Positions 57,778 to 64,000 of a stretch of DNA of 64,000 nt are shown piece by piece (positions within the stretch are counted from its first letter, which is position 1; each line of letters begins with the position of its first letter). The position numbers were made by a program, and so were the translations under genes. This DNA comes from C-114 sp963719285 (GTDB taxonomy: Bacteria > Chloroflexota > Limnocylindria > Limnocylindrales > CSP1-4). Below the pieces are notes generated by a model. The model saw only the letters and a program-made list of their open reading frames with translations. It had not been told where the DNA came from and searched no databases. The stretch covers positions 868,001 through 932,000 of the forward strand of contig CAVRBO010000004.1 in the NCBI GenBank assembly GCA_963719285.1. The letters run 5' to 3'.

Positions 57778-58575
57778 TCAGAACGGCGGCCAGGGGATGG
57801 CCGGCCGGTCCGGATCGGGCCGCGGGAACCGGCCGGTCGCGAGCAGCTCGTCGACCCGGGCCGCCGTGGCCCGGACCTCGCGCGGGGCGAGGAGTCGACG
57901 CAGGTCGCGTCCGAGCTGGCCCGCGAGCCCATCGCGGAGCGTCTGCAATACGGCGATCTCGTGGGCCTGGAGTTTCCGGCCACGCCAGTTCCAGAGGACG
58001 GTCCGGAGCTTGGGCTCATCCGAGAAACAGATCCCGTGATCCACACCGTACAGGTGCCCGCCGGTCGGCAGGATGTGGCCGACCTTGCGGTCCGCGTTGT
58101 TCACGACGGCGTCGAAGACGGCCATCGAGCGGAGGGCCGGATCCGAATCCTGGACGAGCTCCCACGGATCGACGTCCGGATCGACGTCGATCCACAGCTG
58201 GACCATGCCCTCGCCGAACGGGCCTTCGCGCAGGACCGTGGGCGGGACGATCCGCCAACCGGTCGCCTCGGACAGGGTGTGTGCGGCGACCTCGCGCCGG
58301 GCGAGGGTGCCGTCCGGGAAGTCGTCGAGCGGCCGTTCGCCGCGGACCGGCTTGTAGACGCACGTGGCGACGAGGTCCGGCTCGGGGTCCGGGCAGGACC
58401 GGGTGATCGAGCAGTACAGCGCGAAGTTCGTGGACGCGACAAGCCGGCCGAGGACCTCCATGTCCCCGTCGCGGAGGAGGTCGAGCGCCGTCGCGGCGTC
58501 GATGCCGAGCGGCGGGCTCGGCGGGGCGGCCGTCTCGGGCGGCGCGGGCTCGTCGATCCGCTCGGACTCGTCCAT
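57778..58575 (-). CDS. SCO1664-like family protein (PI3/4-kinase-like fold)
   Basis: A 265-residue protein, start ATG 58575 (MDESERIDEP). It matches the SCO1664 family: VATCVYKPVRGERPLDDFP near residue 75 (the ATP-lysine region), LARREVAAHTLSEATGWRIV near 98, PTVLREGPFGEGMVQLWIDV near 120, FDAVVNNADRKVGHILP near 158, YGVDHGICFSDEPKLRTVLW near 180. N-N-A-D-R-K and V-D-H-G resemble catalytic and metal loops of PI3/4-kinase-like proteins. Its function is unestablished. It lies 8 nt after the DUF3090 gene, a pairing typical of actinobacteria and some Chloroflexota. Confidence 0.83.
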   Translation of the reverse strand: MDESERIDEPAPPETAAPPSPPLGIDAATALDLLRDGDMEVLGRLVASTNFALYCSITRSCPDPEPDLVATCVYKPVRGERPLDDFPDGTLARREVAAHTLSEATGWRIVPPTVLREGPFGEGMVQLWIDVDPDVDPWELVQDSDPALRSMAVFDAVVNNADRKVGHILPTGGHLYGVDHGICFSDEPKLRTVLWNWRGRKLQAHEIAVLQTLRDGLAGQLGRDLRRLLAPREVRATAARVDELLATGRFPRPDPDRPAIPWPPF

Positions 58576-58583
58576 GGCGGTGG

Positions 58584-59141
58584 CTAGTTCATGTACCCGT
58601 TCTTGCGCGGGCAGATGTGGCCCATGGGATCGAGCGGGAGGCCGCACAGCGGGCACGGCGGGCGGCCGGCACCCACGACGTGGGTCGCCCGGTCGGCGAA
58701 CACCCGCGCACTGGCCGGCCGCAGCACGACCCGGATCATGTCCGGGCCGTCCTCGTCGTCATCCGTGTCGGTCGGGTCGGTGGACTCGCCGGCCTCGTCC
58801 GCCTCGGTGATCTCGCGAGCCTCCACGATGATCCGCTCCTGCTCGCCGTCCCAGGTGAGGCTGAGGGTGCCGGCCCGGAACGCCTCTGCGATCGGTTCGT
58901 CCAGCGGGCCCTGATCGGATGGGGTCCCGGCCGACGGGACTTCGAGGCCGTGGCGGGCGAGCTCGTCGAGCAGCGCGGTGAGGCGTTCGGCCATCACCGC
59001 GACCTGGGCCTTCTCGAGCACGACGCTGACGATCCGGGCGCCGTCCCGTGCCTGGAGGAAGAAGGTCCGGGCGCCCGGTTCGCCGACGGTCCCGGCCACG
59101 AATCGGTCCGGCTCATCGAAGGAGAAGATGCGTCGGGTCAT
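58584..59141 (-). CDS. DUF3090 family protein
   Basis: A 185-residue protein from ATG 59141 (MTRRIFSFDEPDRFVAGTVG). Marks of the family are GARTFFLQARDGARIVSVVL near residue 25, LEKAQVAVMAERLTALLDEL near 45, and the C-terminal CPLCGLPLDPMGHICPRKNG, a zinc-ribbon-like tail with three cysteines and a histidine. An acidic low-complexity stretch (DEAGESTDPTDTDDDEDGPD) separates the domains. Function unknown. It is the first gene of the two-gene unit with the SCO1664-like gene. Confidence 0.85.
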   Translation of the reverse strand: MTRRIFSFDEPDRFVAGTVGEPGARTFFLQARDGARIVSVVLEKAQVAVMAERLTALLDELARHGLEVPSAGTPSDQGPLDEPIAEAFRAGTLSLTWDGEQERIIVEAREITEADEAGESTDPTDTDDDEDGPDMIRVVLRPASARVFADRATHVVGAGRPPCPLCGLPLDPMGHICPRKNGYMN

Positions 59142-59218
59142 GTGCTCGACTGTACACGGACCCGTCACGGAACGCCGGAGGGGACATCGGGCGCGGCCGT
59201 ATGCCCTCCGCGCCCGGC

Positions 59219-60799
59219 TCAGAGCGGCGTGGGGTAGCCCGTGATCTTCTGGATCTCGTCATAGAGGGGGCGCAGGCGCGCGTACATCTTCCGGTAGACC
59301 CGCTCGTACAGCTCGTCGTACATCCGGTTCGCGGCCGGGTCCGGCTCACGGGTCTCGCCCATCCGGGTCATCGCGCCCACCGCGGTCTCGATGTCGGGGT
59401 GGAGACCCATCCCCACGGCCGCATCGATGGCCGCGCCGAGCCCCGACGTCTCGTGGGTGTGCGGCCGCGCGGTCGGCAGGCCGAACACGTCGGCGGTGAG
59501 CTGGACGACCGCATCGGACTGGGCGCCGCCGCCGGAGACCCGGAGCTCGGTCATCGGCACCTTCGAGCGGGCCTGGGCGCGCTCGCCCCCCTCACGCAGG
59601 GCATACGCCAGACCCTCCAGGATCGCCCGATAGACGTGGGCGCGGGTGTGCACGGCCCCGAACCCGACGATCGCCCCTTTCGCCTCGGGCCCGGGGATGC
59701 GCACGCCGGGCGACCAGTAGGGCTGGAGGGTCAGGCCCATCGAGCCGGGCGCGATCGCGTCGACCATCTCGTCGAAGAGCGCCTCCGGCTCCAACCCGAG
59801 CACGGCCGCCCGGGCGACCTCCTGGGCACCGAACTCGCGCTTGAACCACTCGACCATCCAGAAGCCGCGGTAGACCTGGACCTCGAGTGAGTACGCCCCC
59901 GGGACGGCGGCCGGGTAGGGCGGCACGAGGGGGACCGCTTCGACGTACTTCCGGTGGGTCGTGTTGATCGTGGCCGTCGTGCCGTACGAGATCGCCCCGA
60001 TGTGCGGCGCGAGCGCCCCCGAGCCGAGCACCTCGCAGGCCTTGTCGGCCGCGGCGGAGACGATCGGCGTGCCGGCGGCGAGCCCGAGGTGCGCGGCCGC
60101 ACTCGCGGTCAGGTCGCCCAGCCGTTCGGTCGGCGGGACGAGCTCCGGCAGCAGCTCCCGGTCGATCGGGACGGCCCGCCACTTCCAGTCGGATGGTTTC
60201 GCCCAGGCGAGGCTCTTGAAGTCGAACGGCAGGTAGCCGACCTGGGCGGCCGTCGAGTCGACATAGCGGCCGGTCAGGCGCTGGCTGAGGAAGCCGGACA
60301 GGAGCACGAAGTGGGCGGTCCGCTTCCAGATCCCGGGCTCGTTGGTGCGGATCCAGTTCGCCTCGGCGTCGGCCTGGAACGCGGCCACCGTGTCGCTCAC
60401 GCCGAGCGCCCGGAAGGCCAGGCCGGTGACGCCGCCGATCGGGGGCAGGTCGCTCGTCCGTCGCTGGTCGAGCCAGACGATCGCGGGCCGGAGCACGCGA
60501 TCCCCGTCGTCCAGGCAGACGACCGTGCCTCGCTGGGTCGTGAGCGCGACCGCGCACACGGCATCCGGCGCGGCGCCCGGCATGGCCCAGAGCGCCCGGC
60601 ACGCCTCGCCGAGCGAGCGCCAGTACAGCTCCGGGTCCTGCTCGGTCCAGCCGGGCTGGGGCGAGACGTACGGCTCGATCGGCACCCTCGCGCGGGCCAG
60701 GAGCGCGCCCGTGGGATCGAACAGGAGGGCGCGAACGCTCTGGGTGCCCACGTCGAGGGCGAGCAACCGGTCCGCGGCCGCGGGTCGCGCGATCGTCAT
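59219..60799 (-). CDS. FGGY family carbohydrate kinase
   Basis: A 526-residue sugar kinase. LLALDVGTQSVRALLFDPTG near residue 12 is the phosphate loop, VALTTQRGTVVCLDDGD near 85, IVWLDQRRTSDLPPIGG near 108, and the C-terminal signature MTELRVSGGGAQSDAVVQLT near 420. It resembles xylulose/glycerol kinases, but the insert near 140-240 is not specific to either. It transfers phosphate from ATP to a pentulose, polyol or cyclitol. The FAD-oxidase gene precedes it by 13 nt, so they are co-transcribed and divergent from the GntR-type regulator. Confidence 0.87.
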   Translation of the reverse strand: MTIARPAAADRLLALDVGTQSVRALLFDPTGALLARARVPIEPYVSPQPGWTEQDPELYWRSLGEACRALWAMPGAAPDAVCAVALTTQRGTVVCLDDGDRVLRPAIVWLDQRRTSDLPPIGGVTGLAFRALGVSDTVAAFQADAEANWIRTNEPGIWKRTAHFVLLSGFLSQRLTGRYVDSTAAQVGYLPFDFKSLAWAKPSDWKWRAVPIDRELLPELVPPTERLGDLTASAAAHLGLAAGTPIVSAAADKACEVLGSGALAPHIGAISYGTTATINTTHRKYVEAVPLVPPYPAAVPGAYSLEVQVYRGFWMVEWFKREFGAQEVARAAVLGLEPEALFDEMVDAIAPGSMGLTLQPYWSPGVRIPGPEAKGAIVGFGAVHTRAHVYRAILEGLAYALREGGERAQARSKVPMTELRVSGGGAQSDAVVQLTADVFGLPTARPHTHETSGLGAAIDAAVGMGLHPDIETAVGAMTRMGETREPDPAANRMYDELYERVYRKMYARLRPLYDEIQKITGYPTPL

Positions 60800-60812
60800 C
60801 GGGCCGTCCTCC

Positions 60813-62582
60813 TCATCGCTCGGTGGACATCGCGGTCGCGTCGTCGGCGCGGTCCGGCGCGCCGTCCTGCCGCTGGTCCGTCGGGCGTTCGTCGTCCACC
60901 AGCGACCCGGGGTTGAGCAGCCCGTCCGGGTCGAACGTCCTGACCAGCGCCCGGAGCGCGGTCATCCCGACCGGACCCTTCTCGGCCGCGAGGTACGGGG
61001 CGTGGTCACGCCCCACCCCGTGCTGATGGCTGATCGTCCCCCCTCCGGCCACGATCGCCTCCGATGCGGCGGCCTTGAGCCGTGCCCATCGCTGGAGGTT
61101 CCGGTCCGGGTCGTCCGACAGCCGGAAGAGGTAGGTGATGTACAGGCTCGAACCGGACGGGTAGACGTGCGAGAGGTGACTGAACGCGTGGACCCGCTCG
61201 CCGTCCGCCTCCAGGCCGTGCCGCAGCATCGGGGCGACGCTCGCGAGGAGGCCCGGCACGGCCGACCACGGCGCGGCCGTCTCGAGCGTGTCGACCCCGT
61301 AGCCCGCCTCCCACAGCGCGTTGCGCAGGTACGCCGAGCGGAAGCGCTGGCTGACCCACGCCCGCCCGAACGAGCCCGGCATCCGGACCGCCCCATGCCG
61401 CGCCACGATGGCCGCGACCTCGCGGCTCGCCGCCGACACGAGCCGGCCCCGGCCGGTCAACGCCAGGAACAGCAGGCAGCGGTCCGGTCCGGCGCCGCGC
61501 CAGCGCAGGTACCGGGTGAGGATCGCGATCGCGCGGGGCCGGCCGGCCAGGGCGAGCGTCGTCCGCGCCTCGGGCGCCGTCTGGAGGCGGATCATCGACA
61601 GCGGGAGGCGCGCCTGGGCGAGCTCGCGCGCGACGGCCAGGCCGTGCTCCAGGCCGGGGAGGGCGAACGCCGGCCAGATCTCGCGCTCGGGGAGGGGCGC
61701 GATCCGGACCGTCGCCCTGGTCAGGATCCCGAGCCGTCCCTCGGATCCGAGGATCGCCTGGCGCAGGTCGGGGCCGGCCGCCGACGCCGGCCAGGGCGCC
61801 ATGTCGAGCGGCCCGACCGGGGTCTCGACGTGACCGCCGGCGAACAGGTCCTCGATCCGGCCGTAGCCGCGCGATTGCTGACCGGACGAGCGGGTCGCGA
61901 CCCAGCCGCCGAGGGTCGAGTAGTCGAACGACTGCGGGAAATGGCCCAGGGTCGACCCGCGCCCGCCGAGCGCGGCCTCGAGCGCCGGCCCGGCGATCCC
62001 CGCCCCGAACGTGGCGAGCCCGGCGTCCGGGTCCACCTCGTGCACGGCGGCGAGACGGTCCAGGGCGACCGTCACGGTGGGCCTTCCCGCGTCGGGCGCT
62101 CGCGTCAGGTGGCCGGCCACGGACGTGCCGCCGCCATAGGGCACGAGGGCCGTGCCCGTCTCGGCCGCCCAGCGCAGCAGCGCCCGCACGTCCTCGTCCG
62201 TGGCCGGATGGGCGACCCCGTCGGGCAGCCAGCCCAGGCGTCCGGAGCGGACCGCCACCCAGTCGGCGAACGACTGGCCACGAGCGTGGCGGAGCCGGAC
62301 CTCAGGGTCGTCGTCGACGAGCGGGTGACGTAGCGCCCGGCCGGCCCGCACGCTCGCCACGGCCGCTTCGAGCGTCGCGTCGCGAGGCGGCGCACTCCGC
62401 CCGATCTCGCGCTCCAGGAACGCCATCCCGCCGGGTGGCAGGCCCACCTCGACGGCGGCGTCACCCCAGCCGTTCCAGCGCCGCACGACCACCTCCGGCG
62501 TCGCGGGCAGATCGCTGCCCGGCGGCACGATGGTAGCCCGCGCCGGGACGCCGGTGGTTGACACCGCGGTGGATGATTGCAT
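60813..62582 (-). CDS. FAD-linked oxidase, alkyldihydroxyacetonephosphate synthase-like
   Basis: A 589-residue flavoprotein. RRWNGWGDAAVEVGLPPGG near residue 33 resembles the N-terminus of AGPS-type enzymes. The PCMH FAD domain has GVAHPATDEDVRALLRWA near 120 and VPYGGGTSVAGHLTRAPD near 148, then DYSTLGGWVATRSSGQQSRG near 215. The C-terminal oxidase domain ends with GGTISHQHGVGRDHAPYLAA near 530, containing the H-x-H-G-x-G motif. It could make an ether lipid precursor or oxidise a hydroxy acid. Pairing with a sugar kinase makes a catabolic role likely. Its promoter overlaps that of the regulator. Confidence 0.82.
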   Translation of the reverse strand: MQSSTAVSTTGVPARATIVPPGSDLPATPEVVVRRWNGWGDAAVEVGLPPGGMAFLEREIGRSAPPRDATLEAAVASVRAGRALRHPLVDDDPEVRLRHARGQSFADWVAVRSGRLGWLPDGVAHPATDEDVRALLRWAAETGTALVPYGGGTSVAGHLTRAPDAGRPTVTVALDRLAAVHEVDPDAGLATFGAGIAGPALEAALGGRGSTLGHFPQSFDYSTLGGWVATRSSGQQSRGYGRIEDLFAGGHVETPVGPLDMAPWPASAAGPDLRQAILGSEGRLGILTRATVRIAPLPEREIWPAFALPGLEHGLAVARELAQARLPLSMIRLQTAPEARTTLALAGRPRAIAILTRYLRWRGAGPDRCLLFLALTGRGRLVSAASREVAAIVARHGAVRMPGSFGRAWVSQRFRSAYLRNALWEAGYGVDTLETAAPWSAVPGLLASVAPMLRHGLEADGERVHAFSHLSHVYPSGSSLYITYLFRLSDDPDRNLQRWARLKAAASEAIVAGGGTISHQHGVGRDHAPYLAAEKGPVGMTALRALVRTFDPDGLLNPGSLVDDERPTDQRQDGAPDRADDATAMSTER

Positions 62583-62592
62583 ATAACCTTAT
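62558..62592 (+). promoter_or_regulatory. strong sigma-70-type promoter with inverted repeat
   Basis: TTGACA (62558-62563), 18-nt spacer and TATAAC (62582-62587) form the best consensus promoter in the window. The -10 overlaps the imperfect palindrome ATAACCTTAT (62583-62592) and the first codon of the divergent FAD-oxidase gene. That is a good position for autoregulation by the UTRA-type regulator. Confidence 0.65.
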
Positions 62593-62599
62593 CAGCAAG

Positions 62600-63511
62600 A
62601 TGGTCCCGGCCCCGAGGGGTCGGCAGGCGCCCACGGCATCCCCGAGACGACGAGGACCCCGGTTGGCACCATTCCAGCTCGAGCCCGGACCGATCCCGTT
62701 CCACCATCAGGTCTACCTCGACCTGCTCGCCCGGATCGAGGCCGGGGAATGGGCGGTCGGCGATCGGTTGCCGCCGGAGCGGGAACTCGCCGAGCGCTAC
62801 GGCTGCAGTCTCATCACCGTCCGCCGGGCGCTCGCCGACCTGGCCCGCGAGGAGCGCCTCGAGCGGACGCGCGGGCGAGGCACCTTCGTCACGGCGCCGC
62901 GCATCGTCCGGGACCTGACATCCACCTTCTCGTTCGCCGAGGAGATGGAGCTGCGCGGGCTGCACCCGCGGACGGAATTGCTCACCGCGCGCCGCGAGCC
63001 CGCGAGCGAGGCGGTGGCCGAGACGCTCGGCCTGCTGCCGGGCGCCCCGATCGTCTTCCTCGAGCGGCGCCGGAGCGCCGCGGACGTGCCGCTCCTGCTC
63101 GAGCAGGTCCGCCTGTCCGGGGAGCGCTTCCCGGAGCTCCTGGACGCCGATCTCGAGCACGGATCGCTGTATGACTTCCTGGCCGAGCGCTACGACTGCC
63201 ATGTGGAGCGGCTGCGTGAGACGCTCGAGCCCATCCTGCTGCCCAGCCGCGAAGCGCGCCTCCTTGGCCAGGAGCGCGGCCTGCCGGCCCTCCTGCTGGA
63301 GGGCACCGCCTTCGACCAGCACGAGCTTCCGATCGAGGTGAGCCGGACATACGTGCCCGGCCAGCGCTCGAAGTTCCTCATCGAGTCGACGGGTCGCTGG
63401 GCGCGCGGGCTCCGGGCCATGCGCGCTCCCGCGGCCGGGCCGCTGGAGATCGAACCGCTCGTCGGGGCCGCCGCGGCGGACCTCGTTCGAGTGGGGGGGC
63501 GGCGCCGATAA
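62600..63511 (+). CDS. GntR family transcriptional regulator with UTRA domain
   Basis: A 303-residue regulator if it starts at ATG 62600; a TTG at 62663 (APFQLEPGPIP) after CGAGGAC fits family N-termini and is an alternative. The winged helix runs through LLARIEAGEWAVGDRLPPER and YGCSLITVRRALADLAREER, ending LERTRGRGTFV. The UTRA ligand domain begins near residue 115 (TSTFSFAEEMELRGLHPRTE), with VFLERRRSAADVPLLLEQV and YDFLAERYDCHVERLRETLE. It probably senses a sugar or sugar phosphate and controls the divergent kinase/oxidase genes and the transporter that follows. Confidence 0.87.
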   Translation: MVPAPRGRQAPTASPRRRGPRLAPFQLEPGPIPFHHQVYLDLLARIEAGEWAVGDRLPPERELAERYGCSLITVRRALADLAREERLERTRGRGTFVTAPRIVRDLTSTFSFAEEMELRGLHPRTELLTARREPASEAVAETLGLLPGAPIVFLERRRSAADVPLLLEQVRLSGERFPELLDADLEHGSLYDFLAERYDCHVERLRETLEPILLPSREARLLGQERGLPALLLEGTAFDQHELPIEVSRTYVPGQRSKFLIESTGRWARGLRAMRAPAAGPLEIEPLVGAAAADLVRVGGRRR

Positions 63512-63592
63512 GCCGCCGTGGAGAGAGGAGGCATCCCGACGTTCCGGCACGGAGATCCCGTTCATCACCCGTCACCGCACACGAGGAGTCCG

Positions 63593-64000
63593 ATGCGAAC
63601 GAGCACCCTGCGCCCCGCCGCCCTGGTCGCGATCCTCGCGATCGTGTTCTCGGCCTGCGGAGGCACCGCGACGCCGGCACCGACCGTCGAGCCGTCGACC
63701 GCCGACACGACGTCCGCGCCGGCCAGTTCGGCGCCGGCATTCAGCCCGACCCCCGAGCCGGCCGGACCACCGGTCACGATCAAGTGGTTCTGCTGCCTGG
63801 GCGGTGGCGACGACCCCAGCACGCTCAAGGTCTTCGACACGCTCATCAAGGAGTTCAACGCCAGCCAGAAGCACATCATCCTGCAGCTCGACCACGTCGC
63901 CTACGAGGGCGCTCGTGACGCGTTCGCGACCCGACTGGCGTCCGGCAACCCACCCGACATCGTCGGCCCGCTCGGCGTCGGCGGCACGAACGCGTTCGCC
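63593..64000 (+). CDS. ABC transporter solute-binding lipoprotein (N-terminal part; cut by window edge)
   Basis: 136 codons from ATG 63593, with GAGGAG 5 nt upstream; the frame continues past the window. MRTSTLRPAALVAILAIVFS is the signal peptide, with the lipobox VFSAC near residue 21. A Pro/Ser/Ala linker runs to about 58. The mature part starts VTIKWFCCLGGGDDPSTLKV, then EFNASQKHIILQLDHVAYEG and ASGNPPDIVGPL, typical of family 1 sugar-binding proteins. Two adjacent cysteines (WFCCLGG) are unusual at that position. It lies 81 nt after the GntR-type gene and probably belongs to a sugar uptake operon. Confidence 0.83.
   Translation, partial: MRTSTLRPAALVAILAIVFSACGGTATPAPTVEPSTADTTSAPASSAPAFSPTPEPAGPPVTIKWFCCLGGGDDPSTLKVFDTLIKEFNASQKHIILQLDHVAYEGARDAFATRLASGNPPDIVGPLGVGGTNAFA

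Overview
The window is a very GC-rich, densely coded bacterial segment. GTG and TTG starts are common, and many neighbours overlap by ATGA or GTGA. It has no rRNA, tRNA, phage or insertion sequence that I can recognise. The SCO1664-like/DUF3090 gene pair, the LLM flavin oxidoreductase, lipoproteins with SRRQFLK-type leaders and the general style suggest a high-GC Chloroflexota lineage (Limnocylindria-like) or an actinobacterial relative. That placement is inference; no marker gene settles it.

The content is almost entirely heterotrophic carbohydrate, polyol and cyclitol metabolism. Region 1-17 kb is a mixed set: glycerophosphodiesterase (cut by the left edge), glycolipid-binding protein, metallo-beta-lactamase-fold hydrolase, PPOX protein, GH38 alpha-mannosidase, class V aminotransferase, two Gfo/Idh/MocA oxidoreductases, SIS protein, double-GNAT protein, a possible glycosidase-like barrel and a CehA/McbA-type PHP hydrolase. 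Region 17.4-29.5 kb is a myo-inositol catabolic locus in two co-directional operons: iolD, a DegT aminotransferase, iolC, iolB, a LacD-like aldolase and a TIM-barrel isomerase; then lacI-type regulator, split transketolase, iolG-like dehydrogenase and a second iolB. Region 32.3-39.5 kb is a seven-gene operon with a PotABCD-type ABC transporter, an LLM oxidoreductase, a zinc alcohol dehydrogenase and an IolE-like dehydratase. Two paralogous proteins of about 865 residues with PHP-like histidine motifs are each transcribed divergently from one of these operons.

Three promoters (17.4, 24.4 and 32.2 kb) share one design: TTGACG, a 17-19 nt spacer, a TANNNT -10 box, then 4-5 nt later a LacI-type palindrome of the form gCAAnCGGTTGC. 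Another site lies at 45.93 kb between a transaldolase gene and an amidinotransferase-superfamily gene, with weaker ones at 12.83 and 43.74 kb. Together they suggest one LacI-family regulon covering uptake, oxidation, ring opening and C-C cleavage of an inositol-like compound, possibly an amino- or guanidino-cyclitol.

Region 39.9-48.2 kb (class III aminotransferase, two Gfo/Idh/MocA enzymes, epimerase, transaldolase, amidinohydrolase-like protein, M20 peptidase) extends this theme. From 48.2 kb the content is more general: PQQ-type sugar dehydrogenase lipoprotein, a 1150-residue TM0106-type nuclease-helicase, another class III aminotransferase, a small zinc ribbon protein, a repeat-rich non-coding stretch, a dehydrogenase/DapA-like aldolase pair, the SCO1664-like/DUF3090 pair, and a sugar-kinase/FAD-oxidase unit divergent from a GntR-family regulator. 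The window ends inside a solute-binding lipoprotein gene. Methylmalonate-semialdehyde dehydrogenase (iolA) is not in the window.
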